From Gammaproteobacteria bacterium (lineage in GTDB: Bacteria > Pseudomonadota > Gammaproteobacteria > UBA4575), in NCBI GenBank assembly GCA_011523795.1, contig WTFY01000009.1:124001-188000 (forward strand): a stretch of DNA of 64,000 nucleotides, given 5' to 3'. Of the stretch, positions 51,006 to 60,608 are shown in pieces (position 1 is the first letter of the stretch; each line of letters opens with the position of its first letter). The position numbers were made by a program, and so were the translations under genes. A model generated the notes under the pieces. The model worked only from the letters and a program-made list of their open reading frames with translations. It was not told where the DNA came from and did no database searches.

Positions 51006-51224
51006 GCAAAACTGTTTAAAAATGCTAAAAAATTCTTGCTAGACAGATAGTTAAGAAGCATTCCTGCCCAGAAATTCCTCGCAGTAGAATTAATAAACTA
51101 CTTTGAATATGAAGAGTTAAAGTGAAAAGATAAGGTTAAATATTAAGAACGTGAAGGAAACCTATGACAATGGACTCTCGCGAGAAATATTCAGGCCAGA
51201 TGAAGGAGAACACCTCCATCTGTA
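51006..51224. other. Intergenic region between the dcw promoter and rnpB
   Basis: AT-rich and without a supported gene. Bases 51197-51206 and 51213-51222 form a ten-pair hairpin (one G-U pair on the minus strand) directly behind rnpB. It may end or help process the RNase P RNA, but no T run follows it. I see nothing further in 51006-51190. Confidence 0.45.
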
Positions 51225-51626
51225 CAAGGCTGGAGCCTGCCTGTAAGCCGGGTTCTGTCTAGGACAGCCATTCATCTAGGATTCATGTCACCATGAACCT
51301 CTAGCAACCTACCCAGGGGCCATATGGGCCATATGCTGGAAAATTCCGTGCCCCTCTATTTGGTTTTGCTCCGGGTGGGGTTTGCCTAGCCACAACTATT
51401 ACTAGCTGTGCGGTGTGCTCTTACCACGCCGTTTCACCCTTACCTGAAACACGCGCCTGAATTTAGGTCAGACGGTCAACAGGCGGTCTACTCTCTGCTG
51501 CACTTTCCATGGACTCACATCCTCCAGGCGTTACCTGGCACCTTGCCCACGGAGCCCGGACTTTCCTCCACCCTGAATATTCATCTAGAATTCAGAATGG
51601 TGACTGCCCGGCAGACTCCAGCACCT
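51225..51626 (-). ncRNA. rnpB: RNase P RNA (type A)
   Basis: About 400 nucleotides, minus strand, with the conserved cores of bacterial RNase P RNA: GAGGAAAGTCCGGGCTCC (P4 5' strand region), GGTAAGGGTGAAACGG, AGGTAACGCCTGG, the ACCCGGAGCAA..CCAAATAG segment, CTAGATGAATG.CTGTC, and the 3' ACAGAACCCGGCTTA. The ends close a 13-pair P1 helix: 51610-51622 with 51229-51241, containing one G-U pair. The RNA matures tRNA 5' ends with protein RnpA. The location between rsmI and mraZ is common in gammaproteobacteria. A -10-like TATGAT (minus, 51637-51632) stands six bases before the 5' end. Ends are approximate to a few bases. Confidence 0.96.
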
Positions 51627-51638
51627 ACAATATCATAC

Positions 51639-52493
51639 TCACTGCTGATTTTTTAGACGTGTACCAAGGCCTAGGGAATACAGCTTGTTGCGGCCAATCC
51701 CGGTATGTCTTGCAACAAGCTCGACTGCATCCTTATGGGAAATCCTCTCCTTCAGATCCAGCAAAAGTTGTCTTGCCTTTTCAATGGACTCTGAATACTC
51801 AGGCAGCGTGCTTCCATGTATCACTAGTACACATTCGCCTTTGATTGCCTGGGTGGGCTGATTCAATACCTGGGCAATTTGCTCGAGCCTGCCCGCCAAA
51901 TGTTGTTCATGGATTTTCGTTAATTCACGCAATAATGCTGCTGGTCTTTCTCCCCCGAATACACGAATGCAGCTTTCAATGGCCTCAAGTACCCGATGGG
52001 GTACTTCAAAAAATACCATCGAACGAGGTTCATATTGCAGTGCTTGTAAAAAGGCCTCACGTTCAGCAACCTTTCTAGGCAGAAATCCTTCAAATACGAA
52101 CCGGTCAGCAGGTAGCCCCGATACAGACAATGCAGCAATTATGGCGCTCGGTCCGGGCACTGGCCTTACAGCCAATCCTTCGCCCCGGACTGCACAGACC
52201 AGTCTGTAGCCAGGATCGTTTATCAATGGCGTGCCGGCATCTGATACTAAACCAATGTCCTTGCCAGCCCGTAAGTACTGAATCAGTCGTGTGATTTTCC
52301 CGGATTCGTTAAAATCGTGTAACGACTCCATTGTGACTTGGATACCATAGTGGGCCAAGAGCTTATTTGTCACCCGAGTATCTTCCACCAGTAGTAAGCT
52401 TACCTTTCTGATCGTATCCAGCGCACGATAGGTAATATCTGACATATTGCCGATAGGTGTGGCTATGATATATAAATTACCAGGATCAGCCAT
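51639..52493 (-). CDS. rsmI: 16S rRNA (cytidine1402-2'-O)-methyltransferase
   Basis: A 284-residue SAM methyltransferase of the tetrapyrrole-methylase fold. Landmarks: LYIIATPIGNMSDITYRAL at the N-terminus, VEDTRVTNKLL, LVSDAGTPLINDPG, and VPGPSAIIAALSVSGLP. It methylates the 2' oxygen of C1402, the partner modification to RsmH. The start chosen is the ATG giving MADPGNLYI; the frame continues 74 codons further upstream but that part lies in the divergent lpoA and is not family-like. Its stop is two bases from the -10 box of rnpB. Confidence 0.95.
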   Translation of the reverse strand: MADPGNLYIIATPIGNMSDITYRALDTIRKVSLLLVEDTRVTNKLLAHYGIQVTMESLHDFNESGKITRLIQYLRAGKDIGLVSDAGTPLINDPGYRLVCAVRGEGLAVRPVPGPSAIIAALSVSGLPADRFVFEGFLPRKVAEREAFLQALQYEPRSMVFFEVPHRVLEAIESCIRVFGGERPAALLRELTKIHEQHLAGRLEQIAQVLNQPTQAIKGECVLVIHGSTLPEYSESIEKARQLLLDLKERISHKDAVELVARHTGIGRNKLYSLGLGTRLKNQQ

Positions 52494-52527
52494 TTTGTGC
52501 CCACATGTTGTCCGGATTACTACCCTG

Positions 52528-54522
52528 ATGCCAAACAGTAAATTTCGAAAAAAGACACCTGCAGTCATGCGATCGTCAGCTTTCATTGTAGCCCTAATGG
52601 TTGCAGTATGCTTGCTGGCTGGCTGTACTGATTTGCCAACTCCAAGCCCACCACCCACTCCTGTTCCTGAAGAAACCAGGCTCAGTCTTGCTGAAGCGCA
52701 CTTAAAGGCTGGCAATTACCGACAAGCCGCAAACACATTCTGGGCCATCGCAAAAATGAAAGACTCCCCACAGCGGGAAATGTTACAACTGCACGCCGCT
52801 GAAATCGTCCTTAGACCGGAATCTGTGGACTTGGCCGGAAAATTCCTAGATGCAATTGACGAGTCCGTGCTCTCTGAGGGCGTGCTTGTAAGAAAGCGTA
52901 TTGCAGAAGCGGAGCTTGCACTCATGAACAAGCAACCGCAGCTTGCACTGGATGCAGTGCCGGAAAAAATGATTGATCTATCTCCTCAGCATAAAGTCCG
53001 ATTGCTGAGTGTACGTGCGGAGGCTTTGCGTGCCACTGAACGAACCATAAAATTTCTGGAAACCTTAACAGCACTCAACCGCTTGTTGCCAAACCGTGAC
53101 CAGAAAGAAAAGAACAGTGCACTGATCTGGAAATCCCTGATGACTGCCAAGCAAAAGGAAATTGTTTCTTGGACAGTTGAGAATTCCGACTGTGACTTGG
53201 CAGCATGGCTCAGCCTGGCACAAATCTTCAAGCGAGATCACAAAAGCTTGTTTGTTCTTGAAGATGAAATTCAAAAATGGCATTCACTGTTTCCTGAGCA
53301 CGTCGTACCTGCACATATAGTCGAATTGGTCACACAAGATAGGGCATCGTCCCAGGTAGCGCCTGAGAGAATAGCAATTCTGCTTCCAATGACTGGCCGC
53401 TACAGTGCAAATGCTGAAGCAATTTTTGCAGGTATTGCTACTGCTCGAGAGTTTGAAGAAACGCTGGGGCCACCACCTGAACTGGTATTGTATGACACCG
53501 GAGGCAGTGCTGTAGACGCAACCGAACTCTACCTGCGTGCAGTACATGAGGGAGCTGATTTCATCATTGGACCTTTGCAAAAAGAGGCTGTAAGCCTGGT
53601 TGTAGGACAAGAACAGCTTCCAGTACCCACTCTTTTGCTTAACTACACCAATGATCCTGTTCCAGACTCCTCCATGTTATTTCAATTCGGACTCCTGCCA
53701 GAAAATGAAGCTCGTCAAGTAGCCGAACGCGCTGCATCAGATAACTTTCGGGCAGCCCTCGCCTTGATCCCGGAAGGTGATTGGGGAGACCGTTTATTCA
53801 AGACATTCAACACCCGATTTTCTGAACTGGGTGGCGTAGTATTGCAAGTTGAGCGATACCTTGTGAAAGATTCAGACTATTCAGGACCCATAAAAAGACT
53901 GTTACAGCTTAACCAAAGTGAAAAGCGGCGGAGAAACTTGCAGGAAACCATTAAACAGAGAGTAAAATTCGAGCCATATAGACGTCAGGATGCTGATTTT
54001 GTATTTCTAGCAGGTTTGCCACCGCAGGCCAGATTGCTTCGGCCACAACTCAGTTATCACTACGCTTCTGACCTGCCTGTATATGCTACGTCACACATAT
54101 TCTCCGGCAATGAAAACATTTCTGCAGATCAGGATATCGAAGGCATTACGTACTGCGATATACCCTGGATATTGTCAGATAGCCCTAAAGTCGAGCTTTT
54201 GCGCGACTCATTCGATCTACAGCTATCCAGCAGTGAGTCCAGACTGCCTCGATTTGCTGCTTTGGGTGTAGATGCATACCGGATAGTTCCCCATTTATCC
54301 AGGCTTGCAGCTTATAAGGATGACCACTTTGAGGGTATGACAGGAATACTTAGCATAGATAGTAACAACCGAATTTTTCGCAAATTGTCATGGGCACAAT
54401 TCGAGAAAGGACGCCCACGTGCTTTTCATACCTTTGCAGTGGACTTTCCAAAAAATTTTCCAATAACAGCCACGCAGGATGAAACCCTACTTCTTGTGAA
54501 CAGCGCGTGCGAGAATAACTGA
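52528..54522 (+). CDS. lpoA: Penicillin-binding protein activator LpoA (LppC family)
   Basis: A 664-residue outer-membrane lipoprotein: signal peptide with lipobox LAGC (lipid Cys33), a Pro-rich linker (PTPSPPPTPVP), an N-terminal TPR-like helical domain (to about residue 275) and a C-terminal type I periplasmic-binding-protein fold starting at ERIAILLPMTGRYSANAEAIFAG. LpoA reaches through the periplasm to stimulate PBP1A. The start is uncertain: ATG 52528 gives a basic KFRKK region suited to a signal peptide, while ATG 52567 (MRSSAFIVAL) would also serve. It is divergent from rsmI and followed by diaA, as in E. coli, but without yraN. Confidence 0.93.
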   Translation: MPNSKFRKKTPAVMRSSAFIVALMVAVCLLAGCTDLPTPSPPPTPVPEETRLSLAEAHLKAGNYRQAANTFWAIAKMKDSPQREMLQLHAAEIVLRPESVDLAGKFLDAIDESVLSEGVLVRKRIAEAELALMNKQPQLALDAVPEKMIDLSPQHKVRLLSVRAEALRATERTIKFLETLTALNRLLPNRDQKEKNSALIWKSLMTAKQKEIVSWTVENSDCDLAAWLSLAQIFKRDHKSLFVLEDEIQKWHSLFPEHVVPAHIVELVTQDRASSQVAPERIAILLPMTGRYSANAEAIFAGIATAREFEETLGPPPELVLYDTGGSAVDATELYLRAVHEGADFIIGPLQKEAVSLVVGQEQLPVPTLLLNYTNDPVPDSSMLFQFGLLPENEARQVAERAASDNFRAALALIPEGDWGDRLFKTFNTRFSELGGVVLQVERYLVKDSDYSGPIKRLLQLNQSEKRRRNLQETIKQRVKFEPYRRQDADFVFLAGLPPQARLLRPQLSYHYASDLPVYATSHIFSGNENISADQDIEGITYCDIPWILSDSPKVELLRDSFDLQLSSSESRLPRFAALGVDAYRIVPHLSRLAAYKDDHFEGMTGILSIDSNNRIFRKLSWAQFEKGRPRAFHTFAVDFPKNFPITATQDETLLLVNSACENN

Positions 54523-54544
54523 TCGGTTGACCATACATCACTGA

Positions 54545-55159
<615 letters not shown>

Positions 55160-55182
55160 CATTAACCTGTTTTCCTACCCAG

Positions 55183-56580
55183 ATGCCTCTGGAACCACAG
55201 ATTATTCGCCGCTTTGCTGATGCATGCGGACGACAGGCCATATTGACTGACCAAGGTGAGTGTTGGGCCTATGGCTATGACAACAGCAGGCAACACGCAT
55301 GTCCTGATTTAGTAGTACTGCCTCATAGACCTGGCCAAATACAAGAATGTGTACAGATCTGCAGGCAGTTCAGTGTGCCCTTGACGACACGTGGCCGAGG
55401 GACAAATACAACAGGAGCAACAGTACCCATCCATTCTGGAGTAATCCTTTCAACGGAACGAATGGACCGAATAATTGAAACAGATCCTCCTAACAGAAGC
55501 ATGAGGACTGAGCCTGGTGTGTTAAATTCGGCTGTACAGGAACGTGCAGCAGAAGATGGGCTGTTCTGGCCACCTGATCCTAGTAGTTCTGACTTCTGTA
55601 CCGTTGGCGGCAATCTGGCCTGCAATGCTGCTGGTCCACGGGCCATAAAGTACGGGACATGCCGTGAAAACACACTTGAACTTCGTGCGGTTACAGGAAC
55701 CGGCGAACTGATCAGAACTGGGAATGCGACAACCAAAGGTGTAGTGGGCTTTGATCTGACACGACTTCTTATCGGTTCTGAGGGCAGTCTGGCAATCATT
55801 ACCGAAGCTAGGTTGAAGCTGAGTCCAGTTGCAGAACGTACAGACACGATCCGGGCATCGTATCAGGACACCAAGTCTGCACTAGATGCCGTCGTCAATA
55901 TCCTCTCGCAAAATATCACTCCATGTGCTCTGGAGTTCATTGACGAAGGTTCTCTGAACCTGATTCGTAACCAGAAAAGTATGGACCTTGATACCTCTAC
56001 AAAAGCAATGCTGATTATCGAAATAGACGGGCTAGAAGAAACTGTCTATGCAAATGTAGAAGCTGTCTTGCGTTTTGCCAACAACACCGGATGCATCGAC
56101 CTGCGCAATGCAAGTGAACCCAGATTGAAGAAAGAACTGTGGCTTGCACGTAAAGTGCTTTCCCAGGCTCTGCGCACCTTTGCGCCCAATAAGATCAATG
56201 AAGACGTAGTAGTGCCCGTTTCACAATTGCCAGCGCTCCTCAGTGGTCTTGAGTCCTTGAGCAAAAAATCCTCGATTCCCATTTTCTGTTTTGGCCATGC
56301 AGGGAATGGGAACCTCCATATCAATCTCCTGTATGACAAATCCAATATTGAAGAAGCAACTTCAGCTCGAAATTGCCTTGTTAAAGTTTTTGATCTCGTT
56401 TTAAGCCTGAATGGAACATTGTCAGGTGAACACGGTGTCGGAATTGCCAAAAGGAATTGGATCAGCAGGGAAATAGAACCAGGTACACTTGACCTGATGG
56501 TAAAAATCAAGCGCCTGTTTGACCCTGACAACATATTAAATCCTGGAAAGACCCTGCCAGACACAGTCTCGGCGGACTGA
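55183..56580 (+). CDS. FAD-linked oxidase, GlcD/D-lactate dehydrogenase type
   Basis: A 465-residue flavoprotein of the VAO family. The N-terminal FAD-binding domain shows PLTTRGRGTNTTGATVP, WPPDPSSSDFCTVGGNLACNAAGPRAIKYGT and LLIGSEGSLAIITEARLKL; the C-terminal oxidase domain carries FCFGHAGNGNLHINLLYD and GTLSGEHGVGIAKR, then the IKRLFDPDNILNPGK tail. Members oxidise D-2-hydroxy acids such as glycolate or D-lactate; the exact substrate is not evident, and no GlcE/GlcF or Fe-S subunit is nearby. It starts 24 bases after diaA, so the three genes from lpoA probably share a transcript. Converges with sspB. Confidence 0.88.
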   Translation: MPLEPQIIRRFADACGRQAILTDQGECWAYGYDNSRQHACPDLVVLPHRPGQIQECVQICRQFSVPLTTRGRGTNTTGATVPIHSGVILSTERMDRIIETDPPNRSMRTEPGVLNSAVQERAAEDGLFWPPDPSSSDFCTVGGNLACNAAGPRAIKYGTCRENTLELRAVTGTGELIRTGNATTKGVVGFDLTRLLIGSEGSLAIITEARLKLSPVAERTDTIRASYQDTKSALDAVVNILSQNITPCALEFIDEGSLNLIRNQKSMDLDTSTKAMLIIEIDGLEETVYANVEAVLRFANNTGCIDLRNASEPRLKKELWLARKVLSQALRTFAPNKINEDVVVPVSQLPALLSGLESLSKKSSIPIFCFGHAGNGNLHINLLYDKSNIEEATSARNCLVKVFDLVLSLNGTLSGEHGVGIAKRNWISREIEPGTLDLMVKIKRLFDPDNILNPGKTLPDTVSAD

Positions 56581-56600
56581 GCGTCAGGCAAATCCCAGTT

Positions 56601-57002
56601 CTACTTGACTACGCGCAATCGCGTACGATCAGGCTTGGAAGGATCCGTTTCTGGTGACTGCTCCTCATCCTCTAGAAAGGCCATGCCGCGACCATTTTCC
56701 ACGGCATAGATTGCCAGCACATGTGCCATCGGAATGAAGACACCCATTGCCTCCCCTCCAAACCGTGCCTTGAAGCTGACTGCTTCCTTGCCAAGTTCCA
56801 GTGACTGAGTTGCTGCTGGCCCGATGTTGAGAACAATATTCCCTTCATCCGCTAACTCTCTGGGGACCTGAACCCGCTCACTGCTGACATCGGCAAGCAT
56901 GTACGGAGTCATCCCGTTATCAACAATCCACTCGTATATGGCGCGGATCAGATATGGTCTGTTTGATGTCACGTGCGATGGAGTGTACTGCTGCCGAGTC
57001 AC
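56601..57002 (-). CDS. sspB: ClpXP specificity-enhancing factor SspB
   Basis: A 133-residue adaptor that delivers ssrA-tagged proteins to ClpXP. The folded domain (RPYLIRAIYEWIVDNGMTPYML, VLNIGPAATQSLELG, FKARFGGEAMGVFIPMAHVLAIYA) is followed by an acidic flexible linker and the ClpX-binding tail ending LRVVK, matching the end of E. coli SspB. The GTG start overlaps the sspA stop as GTGA. Confidence 0.95.
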   Translation of the reverse strand: MTRQQYTPSHVTSNRPYLIRAIYEWIVDNGMTPYMLADVSSERVQVPRELADEGNIVLNIGPAATQSLELGKEAVSFKARFGGEAMGVFIPMAHVLAIYAVENGRGMAFLEDEEQSPETDPSKPDRTRLRVVK

Positions 57003-57628
57003 TCCATGAACGCTTCGACTTCTTGTTCAGACAGGCTGTTTCTGAAAGAGGACCGGTTAAATACTCGCTGCGCGTATTCTGTTATCGGCTTGACAGTCTT
57101 GCCCAACTCAATTCCGAGGCTAGGTAACCTCCAAAGTATGGGCGCAATACTGCAATCAACCAAACTGAATTCATCACTCAGAAAATATGGCTTGGCCTTG
57201 AACAAGTCTACGACAGAGAGCAAGCTTTCTTGGAGTTCTTTCTTTGCATTATCCACTATGCTCGCACTATCCGAAGCCAACTTCGCCAGTGGCTCATACC
57301 AATCTCTTTCAATTCGAAAAAGCATCAGGCGCGATTTAGAGCGTGACACAGGATCTACGGGCATCAATGGCGGGTGCGGAAATCGTTCATCCAGATACTC
57401 CATGATGACACGCGCATCATACAAAACCAGTTCACGGTCTGTCAGTGTTGGGACTGAGTTATAGGGATTGACATCCAATAAATCCTCTGGCTTGTTATCC
57501 GGGTCGATGTACACCACGTCGACAGAGATGTCCTTTTCAGCCAATACGAGGCGTACACGGTGACTTTGTGCACAATTCGGATCAGAAAACAATGTCATGC
57601 AAGGTCGGCGATTAGCTACTAAAACCAT
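56999..57628 (-). CDS. sspA: Stringent starvation protein A
   Basis: A 209-residue glutathione-transferase-fold protein that binds RNA polymerase and affects stress responses. The sequence follows E. coli SspA closely, including MTLFSDPNCAQSHRVRLVLAEK, the surface pocket motif FPHPPLMPV used to bind RNA polymerase, and YFLSDEFSLVDC. It lies 51 bases after petC and is coupled to sspB by a four-base overlap, the gammaproteobacterial petABC-sspAB order. Confidence 0.95.
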   Translation of the reverse strand: MVLVANRRPCMTLFSDPNCAQSHRVRLVLAEKDISVDVVYIDPDNKPEDLLDVNPYNSVPTLTDRELVLYDARVIMEYLDERFPHPPLMPVDPVSRSKSRLMLFRIERDWYEPLAKLASDSASIVDNAKKELQESLLSVVDLFKAKPYFLSDEFSLVDCSIAPILWRLPSLGIELGKTVKPITEYAQRVFNRSSFRNSLSEQEVEAFME

Positions 57629-57679
57629 GGTTATCCTGATTATCGAGCCCTTTTCCCGCCTTGAAAAGCATAACGGATA

Positions 57680-58438
57680 TCAGTGGATATCCTTCCAGTA
57701 GTTTTTTTTCATGAAATAGGTGAGTACCCCTAGAACAGCTAGAAAAAACAGCACTCCTATGCCAATCTTTTTCCGGACCAATTGGGCCGGTTCACTCAAA
57801 TACGCCAGAAAATTGACAATATCCACTACTACACGCTCGTACTCTTCCTCACTGAGAGAGCCTGGTTGCGAGATCTCGAATCTATCGAAAACAGGGTGTT
57901 CCTTCCCATTTTTCCCGACTTCTTCATGGAATACAGCTTTCTGCAACCCCTGCAAGTTTATCAGTACATGTGGCATTGCCGTGTTAGGCAAATGCAGATT
58001 GTTGACACCAAATGGACGCGTGTCATCGGCATAGAATGACTTCATGTATTCATACACTGCCTGCGGACCGATCGCTCGCGCATGAGTGCTTAAATCTGGT
58101 GGGTCAATGCCTAAAAACCATTTTGTTGCATCCTCCCTTTTCATGGCCACAGTCATCAGGTCACCAAATTTTTGATCAGTAAAGATCAGGTTATCTTTTG
58201 TCAAGCTCTCGCTGATACCTAGGTCATCGGCAACTCGCTGGTAACGGCTGTGTTTCGCTGGATGACAGCTTAGACAGTAATTAACGAAATATTTTGCACC
58301 CCGTTGTAATGAAGTCTTATCACTCAGGTCTACATGAATTTTCTCGAATACCCCATCAGCACCTGTGCCTGCCGACCAAGCATAGTTTCCACAGGTCAGA
58401 ATTGTAATTACAGCAAGTAATTTTACACTGGATTTCAT
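57680..58438 (-). CDS. petC: Cytochrome bc1 complex, cytochrome c1 subunit
   Basis: A 252-residue cytochrome c1. A signal peptide (about residues 1-23) leads to the haem motif CLSCH at 55-59, the region with the sixth ligand Met is NTAMPHVL, and a C-terminal membrane anchor (about 224-245) holds the protein with its haem in the periplasm. It receives electrons from the Rieske protein and passes them to soluble c-type cytochromes. The start overlaps petB by four bases (ATGA). Confidence 0.96.
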   Translation of the reverse strand: MKSSVKLLAVITILTCGNYAWSAGTGADGVFEKIHVDLSDKTSLQRGAKYFVNYCLSCHPAKHSRYQRVADDLGISESLTKDNLIFTDQKFGDLMTVAMKREDATKWFLGIDPPDLSTHARAIGPQAVYEYMKSFYADDTRPFGVNNLHLPNTAMPHVLINLQGLQKAVFHEEVGKNGKEHPVFDRFEISQPGSLSEEEYERVVVDIVNFLAYLSEPAQLVRKKIGIGVLFFLAVLGVLTYFMKKNYWKDIH

Positions 58439-59829
58439 GATGTCACTCGCTCAGGTACTTCTTTGTCTTGACTCAGCTGCATCAACACACAGGGAAGCAG
58501 CAATGTAACGACCAGATAGGCCGCCGGAATACCCCATGTCTGCCAGATAAGCTCAGGACTTTCAGATGTATTCATGAAGAAATCGTAAAGAGTGATTGCA
58601 CCCAGCAGTATTACAAAGCTACTAATCCAGAAAACCCTACCATGTGTCCTGCTGTAAGCCCAAAGTACAACGAAAAACAGGAAGTACAGCTCCGTAAACC
58701 GCAAGGCCAGTTGAGAGTACAGAGGTGTGACTGCATTTAGCCCCAAGTAACCGAGAATGAAAAACGTAATTGCAAATACGATGAGATTAAATTTGAATAA
58801 AAAACTTCGGTAACGGATAGACTTGACAGGGTTTCGATCAATCCATGGCAGGAAAAACAGTACTATGATGGAAAGACTCATTCCCACGAATCCGCCAAAG
58901 GGATCAGGAATGGCACGCAACACGGTATAGAAAGGTGTAAAGTACCAGATAGGTGCAATATGCTCCGGTGTATTCAGTGCGCTGGCAGGGTCAAAATTTG
59001 CATGTTCGAGAAAATAGCCGTACATGTCAGGGATGAAAAACACTACCACTGAAAATATGACCAAAAACACGACCGCGCCGAAAATATCCTTGACGGTGTA
59101 ATAAGGGTGGAAAGGGACACCATCAACTGGAGTACCATCAGCATTCTTGTTCTTCTTGATTTCAACCCCGTCTGGATTGTTGGAACCCACCTCATGCAAT
59201 GCCAGAATATGGCCAACCACCAATGCAAGTAATGCAAGTGGCATGGCAATAACGTGCAAAGAGAAGAAACGGTTCAGTGTAGCATCAGAGATCACAAAAT
59301 CCCCTCGTATCCACTCAGAAATAGCTTCGCCAACGTATGGGATAGTATTGAATAGATTGATGATCACCTGGGCTCCCCAGTAAGACATGTTGCCCCATGG
59401 CAGCAAATAACCCATGAAAGCCTCAGCCATCAGGGCTACATATATCAGCATTCCGAAAACCCACAGCAATTCACGTGGGTTTTTGAACGAACCATACATC
59501 AGGGCACGAAACATGTGCAGGTACACTACAATGAAGAAAAACGACGCACCTGTGGAATGCATGTAACGAATCAGCCAGCCCCAATTGACATCACGCATGA
59601 TATGTTCAACTGAAGCGAAAGCCAGGTCGGCGTCAGGCTTGTAATGCATCGTTAGAAAGATGCCGCTTAAAATCTGGATAACCAGAACAAGTAGTGCAAG
59701 TGAACCAAAGAAATACCAGAAATTGAAATTTTTAGGGGCATAGTATTCAGATAGATGCTCCCTCCACATCTTGGTGAGCGGGAACCTTGCATCTATCCAG
59801 CCCAGTAGGCCACGAGTTTCTCGACTCAT
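58435..59829 (-). CDS. petB: Cytochrome bc1 complex, cytochrome b subunit
   Basis: A 464-residue polytopic cytochrome b, with eight core spans plus a longer C-terminal part. Haem-ligating histidines lie in the second and fourth helices (RYMHSTGASFFFIVVYLH and FFSLHVIAMPLALLALVVGHILALHEVG), and the quinol-site PEW-like motif appears as APIWYFTPFYTVLRAIPD, with W in place of E at its second position as numbered by eye. It oxidises quinol and builds proton-motive force. Overlaps petA and petC by four bases each. Confidence 0.95.
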   Translation of the reverse strand: MSRETRGLLGWIDARFPLTKMWREHLSEYYAPKNFNFWYFFGSLALLVLVIQILSGIFLTMHYKPDADLAFASVEHIMRDVNWGWLIRYMHSTGASFFFIVVYLHMFRALMYGSFKNPRELLWVFGMLIYVALMAEAFMGYLLPWGNMSYWGAQVIINLFNTIPYVGEAISEWIRGDFVISDATLNRFFSLHVIAMPLALLALVVGHILALHEVGSNNPDGVEIKKNKNADGTPVDGVPFHPYYTVKDIFGAVVFLVIFSVVVFFIPDMYGYFLEHANFDPASALNTPEHIAPIWYFTPFYTVLRAIPDPFGGFVGMSLSIIVLFFLPWIDRNPVKSIRYRSFLFKFNLIVFAITFFILGYLGLNAVTPLYSQLALRFTELYFLFFVVLWAYSRTHGRVFWISSFVILLGAITLYDFFMNTSESPELIWQTWGIPAAYLVVTLLLPCVLMQLSQDKEVPERVTS

Positions 59830-60419
59830 GCCGCAGCCTCCTCTCTGGTTACACCAATCAAAAGACGACCGCTGCTAGGAAAATAGTAGGGGGGAACTTC
59901 AAGGTTCTTATTTGCAGGAACATTCTTGTAGACACGTCCTGCAAGATCAAATCTCGATCCATGACATGCACAGTAGAATCCACCAGGCCAAGTGGGACTG
60001 ATCGTTCCAGGTTCAGGCCTGAACTCCGGTGAACAGCCAAGGTGAGTGCAAATCCCTATCAGCACCAGATACTCCTCCTTGATTGAACGAAATTCATTTC
60101 GGGCAAACGCAGGCTGTTGACTATCTTTAGAGTTCGGATCACGCAGTTTGGGAGTTAGCACACCCAGTGTACTTATCATTTCTGGTGTCCGGCGAATGAT
60201 CCATACAGGTTTGCGGCGCCAGATTTCCTGTATCTGTTGCCCGGGCTGCATTTTACTTACATCCACCTCTACTGGTGCTCCTGCAGCCAGGGCACTGGCA
60301 CTGGGGTTCATACTTGCAACAAATGGCCAAGCTGTAATTGCCGCACCAATACCGCCCACGATTACGACACCACCAGTCAGTGCTTTACGGCGGCTATGAT
60401 CTAGATCGTCATTTGCCAT
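59826..60419 (-). CDS. petA: Cytochrome bc1 complex, Rieske iron-sulfur subunit
   Basis: A 197-residue Rieske protein. The N-terminus carries a membrane anchor preceded by RRKALTGG, resembling a twin-arginine signal-anchor. The 2Fe-2S cluster ligands are Cys124 and His126 in CTHLGC and Cys150 and His153 in CACHGS, with Cys129 and Cys152 placed to form the stabilising disulfide. It takes electrons from quinol and passes them to cytochrome c1. First gene of petABC; GAGGGAG stands before the ATG. The 189-base gap upstream should hold the operon promoter, but I found no clear pair of boxes. Confidence 0.97.
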   Translation of the reverse strand: MANDDLDHSRRKALTGGVVIVGGIGAAITAWPFVASMNPSASALAAGAPVEVDVSKMQPGQQIQEIWRRKPVWIIRRTPEMISTLGVLTPKLRDPNSKDSQQPAFARNEFRSIKEEYLVLIGICTHLGCSPEFRPEPGTISPTWPGGFYCACHGSRFDLAGRVYKNVPANKNLEVPPYYFPSSGRLLIGVTREEAAA

Positions 60420-60608
60420 GTTACGGCTCCCTCACTCACTTATAAATAAAACGTAGACTCTGACTGTGAACGTTCCAAAGAGATTTGATGTTCAGTAAAT
60501 TCTAGTATGAGTACTCACAGTGCCTGATTTAGAACATCATGCTGCAAAAGATACGTAGGATGGCTCAAGATCCAAAATCCGTCAAGTAAAACTCAAGCAA
60601 GACTGGCT

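Noticed and set aside
52494-52715. N-terminal extension of rsmI by 74 codons
   Set aside because: Lies within the divergent lpoA gene, is not methyltransferase-like, and the family start is at 52493.
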